From Poteriospumella lacustris (taxonomy: Eukaryota; Sar; Chrysophyceae; Chromulinales; Dinobryaceae): a DNA stretch of 30,604 nt. The notes beneath the pieces were generated by a model, which was not told the origin of the DNA, searched no databases, and saw only the letters and a list, made by a program, of their open reading frames with translations. The first letter of the stretch is position 1. The number at the start of each line of letters is the position of its first letter. Made by a program: the position numbers and the translations under genes. The stretch is taken from positions 56,361 to 86,964 of the forward strand of contig SMOI01000135.1 in NCBI GenBank assembly GCA_008000375.1, written 5' to 3'. Positions 1 to 8,545 of this stretch are shown here, in pieces.

Positions 1-1077
1 CCTGGCGACCTTCGACGTGGCGACCTTGTCTTTTTCGAGAACCGATACTTTACTCGATGTGGAGAGGAGAAAGTTCCTGATTACACCTACATCGACCATG
101 TTGGTATTTGTACTGGACGTTTCAACGAAGTTGCCCTTGGCGACTCTTCGGTGATGTCGTTGCCTGTGATTGTTCACTGCATTTGCGATGGCTATGGGCA
201 CTATTACCCGGAGACCGCCTCTAATCTATGTGTCACTACGCTTATTCCACTGGTGGATCAGATTCAGAACGTCGGTGAGACGTGTCAGCTCTTCGATGTC
301 GGCTACAGAATATTTCGCTATCGTGACAGGGAAGTGGCGGAGCTGGCTGCATCCGTGTTGGAGCAGCAGCTGCAGTATAATATTGCATATGACTCAGCTC
401 GATTGCAGCGCAAGTATGACCGCGAAGAGCTGGGATGGGAACCGTCTGACTTTGAGCGGCATGCTGCGCAGGTGTTCAACGAGGGAGAAGGGCTGTTTCG
501 TGCCATTAAATTTGCACTACGGCACCCGGGACCGTTTACGCGACGACGACGACTTACGTGCCGAAAAGATTCACGGCCTGATTCTGTGAGAGGTTTGACG
601 TGCTCGATGGCCGCAGTGGTCGCATTTCAAGTCGCTGAACTGCGGTCTGGATTGTTTCGCTCATTGAGTGGAACTCTGGACACTAATGACGTGTGGGTCA
701 GCGACAAGTATGGATTTGCTGACGATGAGGTATTAAAGAATTTGTCATCGCCCCTGGGAGTCAAGCACCAACGATATCTGCAGCGCATCAGACGTGGAAA
801 GTACCACGACGCGGCCAATGAGGCAGACAGTGTCGCTGTAGAGGGCACACTCGACAGTCTAAGTCTCTGTCTCCGACTCGATCCAAGCGTCTTACAAGGG
901 CTTCCGTGGGATGCCTTTGTTGCAGTTGAGACTGAGGGGACTGACTGCGGGTCGTCGCCACTGCTGCGCAGCTTCGCTGTCGACTGCAAGTCAATCGGAG
1001 CGGCCGGCATGTGGCACTATTTGCAGCGGAGCGGCGACTGGGATTTCGTGGGTGATCTCTCGATGTCTGTGATCTAA
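1..1077 (+). CDS. Permuted papain-fold (NlpC/P60- or YiiX-like) protein, 5' partial
   Basis: The frame is open from the first base, so the true start lies upstream; 358 codons and a TAA stop are visible. The beginning reads RRGDLVFFE, then DHVGICTG (His codon at 97-99), then PVIVHC. This is the GDLVFF...HVGIYxG...VIH pattern of NlpC/P60-like papain-fold hydrolases. No catalytic Cys precedes the His in the visible part, but GLTCSMAAVVAFQVAEL follows it (Cys codon 601-603). That resembles the xCSxxVxxA helix of circularly permuted members (YiiX/YaeF, LRAT-like), where the nucleophile comes after the His. Permuted members cleave or transfer acyl or amide groups, on peptides or lipids; the substrate here cannot be inferred. 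The remaining C-terminal 150 residues are not recognised. The fold assignment is by motif only, and a classical N-terminal Cys outside the window cannot be excluded. Confidence 0.55.
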   Translation, partial: PGDLRRGDLVFFENRYFTRCGEEKVPDYTYIDHVGICTGRFNEVALGDSSVMSLPVIVHCICDGYGHYYPETASNLCVTTLIPLVDQIQNVGETCQLFDVGYRIFRYRDREVAELAASVLEQQLQYNIAYDSARLQRKYDREELGWEPSDFERHAAQVFNEGEGLFRAIKFALRHPGPFTRRRRLTCRKDSRPDSVRGLTCSMAAVVAFQVAELRSGLFRSLSGTLDTNDVWVSDKYGFADDEVLKNLSSPLGVKHQRYLQRIRRGKYHDAANEADSVAVEGTLDSLSLCLRLDPSVLQGLPWDAFVAVETEGTDCGSSPLLRSFAVDCKSIGAAGMWHYLQRSGDWDFVGDLSMSVI

Positions 1078-1492
1078 ATTGTAAATATCTAAGTACACTG
1101 TGGAAATGTACGTGCTGAACTCTGTGGTGAATCGAGAGAACGTATGTACGAGAGCAGTCTCTGCGTCGGGACAGGAGCCACGAACACAAGAAGTCTCGAG
1201 AAGGTAGGAGAGAGAGTGAATGAGCAGGGTAGTTGTTAACCACAAATATTCATGGGTGGTAATCGAAACTCTTGTTTTGTTTGGCGATACCGCGATGAAT
1301 GAAGTCGAACACCAACCAACGCCAACCTGTACAAAAACATTCAATTACTCATAATAAAAGAGTTTATGAAGCCAATTTTGAAGTACAATATTTGATGAAC
1401 CAAATAAACATCGATCATCACTTTGGTGTCGAAGGCAAGCCAAGCCAAAAAGAGCCAAGGACCCAATGGTAGATTAGATTCTATAAGCTGAG
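1078..1492. other. Intergenic, 3' UTR of gene 1 and 5' region of the WD40 gene
   Basis: No gene is seen here. Two AATAAA hexamers on the plus strand, at 1353-1358 and 1403-1408, are candidate poly(A) signals for the upstream gene. The stretch is more AT-rich than the flanking coding sequence. I found no clear TATA box immediately before the ATG at 1493. Confidence 0.4.
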
Positions 1493-2650
1493 ATGGAAAG
1501 CTTCGAAGCTTTGACTCAATTTAGTCCGCTGGAACTCCGAGGACATCGCGACGCAGTAGCATTCGTATTGTGGATTCAATCGAAGCAGCTTCTTGCGACC
1601 GCAGGAGACGATAAATCAGTCCGAATATGGGATGTTACAACACGTAAGGCTGTAAAATCATTCTATCGCTGCTTTGAGGACGACATCGATGCTTTGTATC
1701 ACTTTTCTGCATTCGATTCTCTCCTCTTTGCAACGAGCGGAAGCAAAATCGTTGTGTTGAATTTATCCAGCTCGCTATTGATTGACACAACACCACTTGC
1801 AGTTTTATCCCTTCCTTGTGAAGTGTCATCGTTGGCAGTCAGCCTTGATCACACTAAGCTTATCGTTGGGGATGAAGAAGGAACCATTCATTTTCTCCTT
1901 ATCACATCGAACGGCGATTCTCTTTCAGCAGAAAAAATCTTCAAGGTTGAGAATGCACACACAAGCATAGTCAGTAACCTTCTTTTATATGAGAGGGCAG
2001 GAAAGAACTTCATGGTGTCTTCCAGTTACGACTGTTCTTGTGCTCTCTGGGAAATAAAAGAGGAGGCATCTCTGATTGCAAGAGTGGATTTTGCAAATCT
2101 TGGGACCATTCAAGGGCAAATGTTCAATCCACCTTTTGTACATTCGACTATCGAAGTGGACGAAGATTTCTTTCTCGTCGGACTTGGTGATGGCTCCGTA
2201 AGTGACACTCAGCGATTTGATCCCGATCTGTCGTTCACCTTACGATAATCTATTTCTTTCATAGGTGCGTGTTGTTCGCAAACAAGATTTGTTTGTTTCT
2301 GAAAGTCAAGAGTTTCATAATCATCAAACCATTCAAATTCGTAGGGTAGGCGATGAGTTTTTCTCGGCAGGTACATGTATATCTTTGGACGTGGCCGACT
2401 CTGCGATAACGTAAAAAAAACTGTTGCTGAATTAGGGCTGGACGGTACGCTACAAGTCTTTAGCGCCACCAGAACCACCAAGAAAGAAAAAGGCAAAACG
2501 AAGACGAGAGTTCAGTTGCAACCAAGGCGGTCATTTAAGCACCCTTCCAAAGTTAATTGTGCGACGGTCATTGAGTTAGAAGACGGTGGCAAGAAGATAG
2601 CCGTGGCTGATGTTGGGTCTGTGGTGTATCTCTACGACTATGCATTTTGA
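1493..2650 (+). CDS. WDR53: WD40-repeat protein, WDR53-like
   Basis: Three exons: 1493-2197, 2265-2370 and 2436-2650, separated by a 67-bp intron (GTAAGT...ATAG) and a 65-bp intron (GTACAT...TTAG). The joined product is 341 aa. The first repeat is clear: GHRDAVAFVL...LLATAGDDKSVRIWDV (about residues 17-49). Later repeats include SSSYDCSCALWEI and AGLDGTLQVFS, the latter reconstituted only after splicing. The segment QMFNPPFVHS followed by LVGLGDGSVRVV, a Lys/Arg-rich linker, and the ending KVNCATVIEL...VADVGSVVYLYDYAF match the layout of animal WDR53, including its basic insert before the last blade. WDR53 is reported as a DDB1-CUL4 associated protein; that role here is inferred from family. 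It converges with the CS-domain gene, with only 46 bp between the two stops, so the 3' UTRs probably overlap. It could instead be another small WD40 protein. Confidence 0.8.
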
Positions 2651-2696
2651 ACCATCTCAAATTTGGAGACCATAGTGGTGGTGTTTATATTTTAGC

Positions 2697-3629
2697 TTAC
2701 AAATCATCTTCATCATTCATATTAAGCGGGGGAACAGGGATGCTATCAATTCCCTCTTGTCGTCGTTTCTCATCGACGAGGTCTTGAAGAGAGTCATAGG
2801 GAACTGTCGGCTCATCGAGCTCTCCTAAATCAACTTCAATTTCATTCCCATCGTCTTCAACTCCTCTATATACAGCCGATTCTTTTTCTGGAACGCCATC
2901 TATTGCTTCCATAAATTCCAAATCACGAACAAGTTCTTCGGCCGACGGGCTGGGCTTCCCAGTCAGTTTGGCGATTCCCTTATTTGCCGCAAGAAATTGC
3001 TGAAAGAGATCCGACTTGGCTTTCTCTTGCTGCATTTTAAGTTCCTCCGGAGAAAGTGGGAACAACGATTTCCAATTGATGACACGGTAGCGTTTTTCTA
3101 GGTCAAGCTGAATGAATCGCTGACCTGTCCGTTTATCCGATTCCCACGTCCAAAAGCTACCATCAGGAATCACGCGATCAATCAAACCAAATGAATATTG
3201 TTTCTCGTTGCGAATTCGTATTTCAACTTTCGTAACTGAAATTTTGACGTCCACATCGGTTGTAGATAAGGAGTCGTCCTTGATGGGAATGAAGACCATA
3301 ACTTGATCGGCATTCTGGTGCCAAAGCATGCCGTCGTAACTACCTGAAAAATAGTTGTTCGCATCCGCAAGTTGTGGCAACTCACAATCATGAAATGGGT
3401 ACTTGCGGTAGACGGATTCGATTTCATGAACAGATTCTCCCTTGAAAAGCGATACCTGTGATTCGGTCACTGTGCGCTCTTGATCGACTGGAACATTTGA
3501 TAGAACAGCCGAAAGAGACACTCGTGGTCTCAACCATGCACTGCGAACTAGATGGCGCGAATGACTTTGAAGGAAAGCAAAGCTCTGGACACATACTAAT
3601 GCAAGAACGACCAAATATGCTTCCTTCAT
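2697..3629 (-). CDS. CS-domain (NudC/p23-like) protein with bipartite plastid-type leader
   Basis: A single-exon 310-aa protein. I chose the ATG at 3627-3629 because it begins a signal peptide; the open frame continues upstream to 3977 without protein-like sequence. Residues 1-16 form a hydrophobic signal peptide. The predicted cut before Phe17 (VQS|FAFLQSHSRH) is followed by a Ser/Arg-rich stretch to about residue 42. This matches the 'ASAFAP'-type bipartite plastid leader of heterokont algae. The CS domain spans about residues 97-185 and includes LWHQNADQVMVFIPI, KVEIRIRN, and DGSFWTWE followed by RFIQLDLEKR, as in NudC-type co-chaperones. Residues 190-310 are charged and acidic, ending in NMNDEDDL. 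The CS fold usually acts as a protein-binding or HSP90/HSP70 co-chaperone module; the plastid location is an inference. It is divergent from the gene at 3991. Confidence 0.8.
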   Translation of the reverse strand: MKEAYLVVLALVCVQSFAFLQSHSRHLVRSAWLRPRVSLSAVLSNVPVDQERTVTESQVSLFKGESVHEIESVYRKYPFHDCELPQLADANNYFSGSYDGMLWHQNADQVMVFIPIKDDSLSTTDVDVKISVTKVEIRIRNEKQYSFGLIDRVIPDGSFWTWESDKRTGQRFIQLDLEKRYRVINWKSLFPLSPEELKMQQEKAKSDLFQQFLAANKGIAKLTGKPSPSAEELVRDLEFMEAIDGVPEKESAVYRGVEDDGNEIEVDLGELDEPTVPYDSLQDLVDEKRRQEGIDSIPVPPLNMNDEDDL

Positions 3630-3990
3630 TATTGCTGACTCGGTGTCGGTGCGCTTTCGTCTCCAGGTGTTCTTCTTCTGTTGCGGATGGACCCGACACG
3701 GTACTGTCGCCACTGATTCCAATGAAGACACCTTGAATATAGGAAAATTCACGAGTATAAAATGCAGCGATGAGATCAACTCTATCGAAGTTCCAATCGA
3801 ATCGTCAGCTTGGTTCCACAATGATGTACGTATTATGGATACAATACCGATATATATCAAAGTTGACGAATAGTCATTATGTACCCAGCACTTCAGCCCT
3901 CCACAACACTCATCCACAAAAGTCTTCACGCGCTCGTGTGTTCCCCTGAAAAAAACGACCAGTTCGGTCAAAGACAATTCAATACTAAAA
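3630..3990. promoter_or_regulatory. Divergent intergenic region between CS-domain gene and coiled-coil/NTPase gene
   Basis: This 361-bp spacer must carry start signals for both flanking genes, which point away from each other. TATAAAA occurs on the plus strand at 3756-3762, about 230 bp before the ATG at 3991; whether it acts as a TATA box is unknown. The open frames running through it look like chance. Confidence 0.35.
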
Positions 3991-5919
3991 ATGTCAAGAG
4001 CCTTTCAATATTTACGGATTGAAAGCGAACGATTAGCTCGAGAAATCGCAGCAATCGAAAAGAAAGTGGAAGATTTAGAGCAAGATCCGTCGGTCTCTTT
4101 CGCAGATGGCCATCTCGATCCACGATACAAGCGATTGATTGATCGCAGCGAAATGCTGTCAACAAATCTTTGCGAAATTCGAGTGAAAGTTGCTGACTTT
4201 GTAGCTGGGAAAAAAGAGGACAAGCCTGAACCATCGGCTTCCTCAACAGCCACTGCAAAGTTGAAAGGTCCTTTATGCCCATCATATTTTGATTTTTGTA
4301 GGAACTAAACTTTCTCAATTTTTCTTCATACAGACCACTTCAATAACATTCCAAAGGTTTCTAGTGCTGAAGAAACTGAAAAGCCCAAGAAAAGACGAAG
4401 AGTACATGGTGAATTCCAACGACCTGGCGGTTCATATCAGGGCATCAACGACTCAGTCGGGTTGGTTGGACGGGAATCATGTGTCGCAAAAATCAACGAC
4501 TTCATCAAAGATGAATCATGTCGATCGTTTCTGATTATGACGCCCCCAGCAACAGGCAAAACGAGCATTTTAGAGAGAATATACACTCAGCGACGAGAGT
4601 TGGATGACGACGATTGCACGTTTTATGTTCGCTTCGACAAAGGTGAGAGTCCCTTCCAAAGAATGGAATGGATTCTCGATAAGAATGGAAACGTCTCCGT
4701 GGAAGGAGGAGCTGAGAATCAAATTGTGTTGCTTATCGATGATGCCCACAGTTGTTACCCATACAGTGAGGGAAACACGGAGGGTGATTCCAAAGCGGCC
4801 TTCTGGGATATGCTTCTCAAAAGCAAATCTCTGTCGAAGTTGAAGGTTGTCATTGCAGCAACGTACACCTGGTCAGCGTTTGATGAACTTCTTGAAGATG
4901 GATCGCAAAGTTTGTCAAAGATGAACCGTGTCCACTTTCCAGACCTCCTTCTTCGACCTGAACAAGCGGTTGGTCTGTTTGACAACGACGTACGAATTGG
5001 ATTTCCAGTGCTAATCAATACCATTATCAAGGATTGTGGTGGTCATATTGGTGCCCTCATGGTTGCAAGAGACGAAATCATAAAGGAGACCAGAGGAAAG
5101 GCTATTCGTCCACCGGAAGAGGAGCTGCTTTGTGGTTATTTGAGAAACTTGAAAGGATATGCACGATGCTTTAACGATGCTGATTTGGAATCAGTGCGGG
5201 ACGAGCTTCAGCGATGCATTTGTGGTGTGAATCCGGTTCCTATTGAAGCGGTGAAGATCATGTTTCGATCGGGTCTCATTACCGCGGATAGCTTTATTCC
5301 CGTCAATTTTACTTCGTCGATTGCGAAGCGCTACTTGTATCACTCGCTCTTCGCCCATCGTGCAACGCTCGATCCGAGTAGCCTGGTGGAATTAGTTCTG
5401 GATGCTGTGTCGTCGCTGTCATCGTCGCTATTGACCCAGTCTACACCTTCGCATCGAATTTTCCCCAAGGAAATGGTGTTTCAGCACCTCTTCATGAACG
5501 CTCTGTGCATGCATACTACGGCAAACACCTATATCTGCCCTGATCTTCAAAGCATAATTCCTGAGCAAAGTAACTCGTCCACTTCTCCCACAGTGCCATC
5601 ATTGCCATCCAGCAATGGCGCTGGAGAGATTGACTTTTTGGTCGACGGTTCATTTCGCTGGGGAATTAAGCTGTTGGTGAATGGGGGAGGCTTGACGGAT
5701 CAAATGCTTCAATACGAACCATCGCCCAAGTATGAATTTCTGAAATGTCAAGACTACTGTATTGTCGACTTTAGACATACGTCGAATGGGGTTCCATCTC
5801 TTGTGACGTCGCATGAGAAAAGAGTGGTGGTGTTTTTCAAGTTGGGAGATTACCGCAAGTGTACGGCTGTCCATGGCCACCCAAAACAAGCCAAGAAGAT
5901 TAATCTAATCTCCTCGTAA
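3991..5919 (+). CDS. Coiled-coil / P-loop NTPase / PD-(D/E)XK-like chimera, Crinkler-type
   Basis: Exons 3991-4267 and 4334-5919 give 620 aa. The 66-bp intron contains the stop that would otherwise end the first frame at 4308. Its donor is a weak GTCCTT, unlike the GTA donors elsewhere. Residues 1-75 are a charged helical module with the motif HLDPRYKRLIDRSEMLS, shared with the next gene. Residues 109-116 (KPKKRRRV) are a strong monopartite nuclear localisation signal. A P-loop NTPase follows: Walker A PPATGKTS (Lys168), Walker B VLLIDDAH (Asp228/Asp229), then VVIAATYTWS as a sensor-like strand. Near the C-terminus GEIDFLVDGSFRWGIKLLVNG-type sequence (residues 523-543) and CIVDFR resemble the restriction-endonuclease-fold domain paired with such NTPases in Crinkler/CR effectors. 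The acidic residue I would expect in 'WGIE' is Lys538 here, so nuclease activity may be lost. The function is not known; the family call is by remembered motifs. Confidence 0.75.
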
Positions 5920-6321
5920 CTCGTAAACCAAACTAATCCCCTCTTTACATCATGTGTGATGGTGAATGAGCTGGTAAACATCGTTAAGTCCATTTTTCAA
6001 TTTATCACCGAATCATCCCCCTCTGCCCGTTTCGCTCCCCGACTGCTCCCCCACAAAAATATTTTCATGTTCTATTTTTGTGGCGCTTATGACTACTATA
6101 AAATATATTACGGATTAACTTTCGTACATACTATTTTGACCTTTTTCTTTTCACCCCAACGCGCAGGTCCGCCCAGCCACCAGCCAGAGAGAGAGGATAG
6201 ATTGACGTGAGACCTTGGGCTTTCCCCCCGAAAAATAATTCACCTCACAATTAATCACCTTAGCCTCCTTGTCCCCACTGATTCATACGGTTTTCATTAT
6301 TTGTTGTTTTTTGTCGAAAAC
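5920..6321. other. Intergenic region upstream of the low-complexity coiled-coil gene
   Basis: This 402-bp AT-rich spacer lies between two tandem genes that share an N-terminal module. A TATA-like stretch TATAAAATATATTA lies at 6097-6110, about 220 bp before the ATG at 6322. No further gene is supported. Confidence 0.35.
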
Positions 6322-7764
6322 ATGAATGACGACGTCCAGCAAAATGCTTTCGAGTATTTGATGGCCGAAAGTGACCGATTAACTCGCGAGGTCGCCAGTA
6401 TTGAAAAGAGAATCGAAGAGTTTGAAAGCTGTACTTCGATTTCTTTCACTAGCGGCCACATTGACCCTCGCTACAAGCGTCTCGTCGATAAGAGTGAGAT
6501 GCTTTCCGCGAATCTTTGCCAAATTCGTTTGAAAGTGGCCGAGTTTATGACAGCCGGGGACAAAGGTAAAGCATCATCCACGTCGTCCATACCAACTGCA
6601 CCGTCTCCACCGATTCCATCTGGCCCTTCCTTCAATCCTGGGGCCCATTTTGGTGCTGGCGGTGCAGGGATGCAGGGAAAACCCATCTCCTTCCGTAAGT
6701 CATTTCTTTCTTTCGTCGCCCGGTCGTTTCTTGCTCAATTCAACTGACCCCTTCCATGCTTTCCCCTTGCTAGAACATCCTGGTAATGCCATGCCACAGC
6801 CACAAAAGCCACCGGGCCCAAATGGCAATCCCTCCATCGTGGCGGTCGTTCCAGGTAAACGCCGCACCGTTCGTTTTGGTTGGTTTCGCGCTCCCGTCCT
6901 CACCCAGCTGTTCCTATAGATGGTATCGTTGCTACCCTTGATCGCGCTCCTGGTGGTCGCACGAATGCGATGCAAGTGGATCAAACCGACGAAACCGTTG
7001 TCTACACCCCTCAGCATGCACGCGCATCGAACAATCCCATGGATTCCGGGGCGTCCGTCGCAAGCTCTACCACCGATTACTTGTTCCATGGCCAGTCTTC
7101 GCTCCAGTCCGCTAACAACAACAAATCCTTCGGCAACGGTGGAAATGGACAGGCTCAGCCAGCGCAAATGCAGAATTGGCCCACGTTGAACGAGACGGTG
7201 TTTCACGGCCGCACGGCGGCTCCTTCGTATCCACAAAACAATGGTGGTACCTTCCCTGGTAACGCGGGATTCTCTATGCCTACGACCACCAACTCCTTCA
7301 ACAAAGGCGGGTCTCTGTTTGGCACGGACTTCTCCTCCAACGCCTCGTTGGGTACCCAACAGCAGTCGTTTCAACTGGGTAACAACGACTCTGCTTCGTT
7401 GCAAACGTTGAATCTATTCAACCACCAGCCACCAGGCTTGTCTTCCCCTCCGGCAATGCCGATGTCTAGTTTGGGTCTCTTGGATTCAACGGTGTTGCAG
7501 ACGGAGGAATATGTGGCGATGAAGAAGCACGTCGCGAGTTTGATGAAGCAATTCCACGAAAAGAAGTTGTACTTCGTGGCCTTGGATGGATCGCCCGTGT
7601 TTGCGCAACAGTATCAAGTGATTTCGCAACATGTGAAGAACGGAGAAAGCATCGCCAACTTCTTACGCGGCAAGATGCTGAACTACGTCACGGGCGTGGA
7701 CAAGAAGAAACAGACCGTCCAACAGATGGACTTGTTTCTGCCCGATCACTTCGTGTTCCACTGA
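6322..7764 (+). CDS. Coiled-coil protein with Asn/Gly/Pro-rich middle; N-module paralogue of the upstream NTPase gene
   Basis: Exons 6322-6694, 6774-6854 and 6920-7764, with introns of 79 and 65 bp, encode 432 aa. Residues 6-74 align without gaps to the N-terminal module of the gene at 3991; I count 43 identities in 69 positions, including GHIDPRYKRLVDKSEMLS. Residues 80-340 are low complexity, rich in Pro, Gly, Asn, Gln and Ser, with scattered FG dipeptides (SFGNGG, SLFGTDF). The C-terminal 90 residues, from about 341, are ordered-looking and charged (EEYVAMKKHVASLMKQFHEK ... FLPDHFVFH). I do not recognise a family. The FG-bearing middle could suggest a nucleoporin-like or phase-separating protein, but the FG count is too low for a firm call. 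It has no NTPase or nuclease part. Confidence 0.8.
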
Positions 7765-7795
7765 AAGCGACATGTTGGCATCTGCGCCTCTCACC

Positions 7796-7956
7796 TCTCT
7801 GTCTGTCTCCTGCTGTCTCTCTGTCTCTCTGTCTCTCTGCCTCTGTCTATCTCTGTCTATCTCTGTCTATCTCTAGCTGTCTCTCTGTTTCTGTCTTCCT
7901 TCCTTCCCTCCCTTCCTTTTTTTTTTTTTTTTTTTTTTTCTTTTTCTTTTTTTTTC
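7796..7956. repeat. Polypyrimidine satellite and poly(T) tract
   Basis: Irregular (GTCTCTCT)n and CTCTGTCTAT units from about 7796 to 7895 pass into CTTCCTTCC and then a T run of 23 at 7917-7939, followed by further T-rich sequence. This is a simple-sequence region just after the stop at 7764. It is probably in or beyond the 3' UTR of that gene. Confidence 0.85.
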
Positions 7957-8051
7957 CCCAATCCATGCCGTCCCAGTAGTAGCCACCGCTTGCCTGCATC
8001 TCTTCGCTGGTGTCATGTGGACGTCGTTCTTCATGTCCGCGAAATGAAGTG

Positions 8052-8140
8052 TCGCGAACTTCTTTTGCCTTGCTGTCACAGTGCTTCGATGAGGACTACT
8101 CATCGAAGCACTGTGACAGAAAGGCAAAAGAGGTTCGCGA
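8052..8140. repeat. Near-perfect inverted repeat (hairpin 1), 42-bp arms
   Basis: The left arm 8052-8093 and right arm 8099-8140 are centred on 8096 with a 5-nt loop (GACTA). Forty of 42 positions are Watson-Crick pairs. 8060/8132 is a T-G pair (U-G wobble in RNA) and 8072/8120 is a G-A mismatch. There are no bulges. Either strand, if transcribed, would give an 89-nt miRNA-precursor-sized hairpin. It could also be a small non-autonomous element or a replication-made palindrome. Confidence 0.9.
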
Positions 8141-8143
8141 AAT

Positions 8144-8253
8144 GGAGTGCCACGAACTTCTTTTTTTGCCTCGCTGTCTCATTGCTTAGATGTTGAACCA
8201 CATCATCTAAGCAAGGAGACAGCGAGGCAAAAAAAGAATTTCCGTGGCACTCC
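8144..8253. repeat. Near-perfect inverted repeat (hairpin 2), about 49-bp arms, homologous to hairpin 1
   Basis: The left arm begins GGAGTGCCACG at 8144 and the right arm ends CGTGGCACTCC at 8253. The inner stem is centred on 8198 (GCTTAGATG at 8184-8192 with CATCTAAGC at 8204-8212). Defects are an A-G mismatch at 8181/8215 and a mismatch with a one-base bulge near 8155-8157/8239-8242. It begins 3 bp after hairpin 1. Its left arm is a direct repeat of hairpin 1's left arm at a period of 98 bp (8038 versus 8136), with seven substitutions and one 3-bp length change in the T run. Confidence 0.9.
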
Positions 8254-8390
8254 GTTTTGCGGGGTGATCGGATGCTGACTGCTGCTCAAAGGAATGTGCT
8301 TTTCGCTGTAACCGATATATACTCGTCTTCTCTCTTCTCCTGAGATTTTTTTGTTTCTCTTAACACAGCTTCTCTTGAAAGCAGATACAC

Positions 8391-8396
8391 TTTATT
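8391..8396 (-). terminator. Candidate poly(A) signal of the giant HECT gene
   Basis: TTTATT on the plus strand reads AATAAA on the minus strand, about 150 nt downstream of the stop codon at 8546-8548. If used, the HECT transcript would end before reaching the twin hairpins. Confidence 0.4.
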
Positions 8397-8477
8397 AACA
8401 CAGCCGCGTTACACAGGTCACGTGGGAGGAGCCAATACAGAACATACACAACACCACAGCGGGCGGTCCTACGTCCT

Positions 8478-8497
8478 ACACACACACACACACACAC
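8478..8497. repeat. (CA)n dinucleotide microsatellite
   Basis: About ten uninterrupted AC units just downstream (minus strand) of the HECT stop, so probably in its 3' UTR. Confidence 0.9.
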
Positions 8498-8545
8498 CCT
8501 CTACATACGTCTAGAGATACACACAACGGCCATTTCAGACCGCGC

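Larger units (their letters stand above)
7765..8545. other. Convergent intergenic region without genes
   Basis: This 781-bp stretch lies between the stops of the coiled-coil gene (plus) and the giant HECT gene (minus). It holds the polypyrimidine satellite, the two hairpins at 8052-8253, a (CA)n run at 8478-8497 and a candidate poly(A) signal for the minus-strand gene. Short open frames here are repeat-derived and not credible genes. Confidence 0.7.

Noticed and set aside
3630-3977. Upstream extension of the CS-domain frame by 116 codons
   Set aside because: The sequence is not protein-like and would bury the signal peptide. The ATG at 3629 gives a coherent targeting leader.
8038-8192. Reading the repeats at 8038 and 8136 as a CRISPR array
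   Set aside because: Only two direct copies, each half of a palindrome, in a eukaryotic genome with no cas genes.
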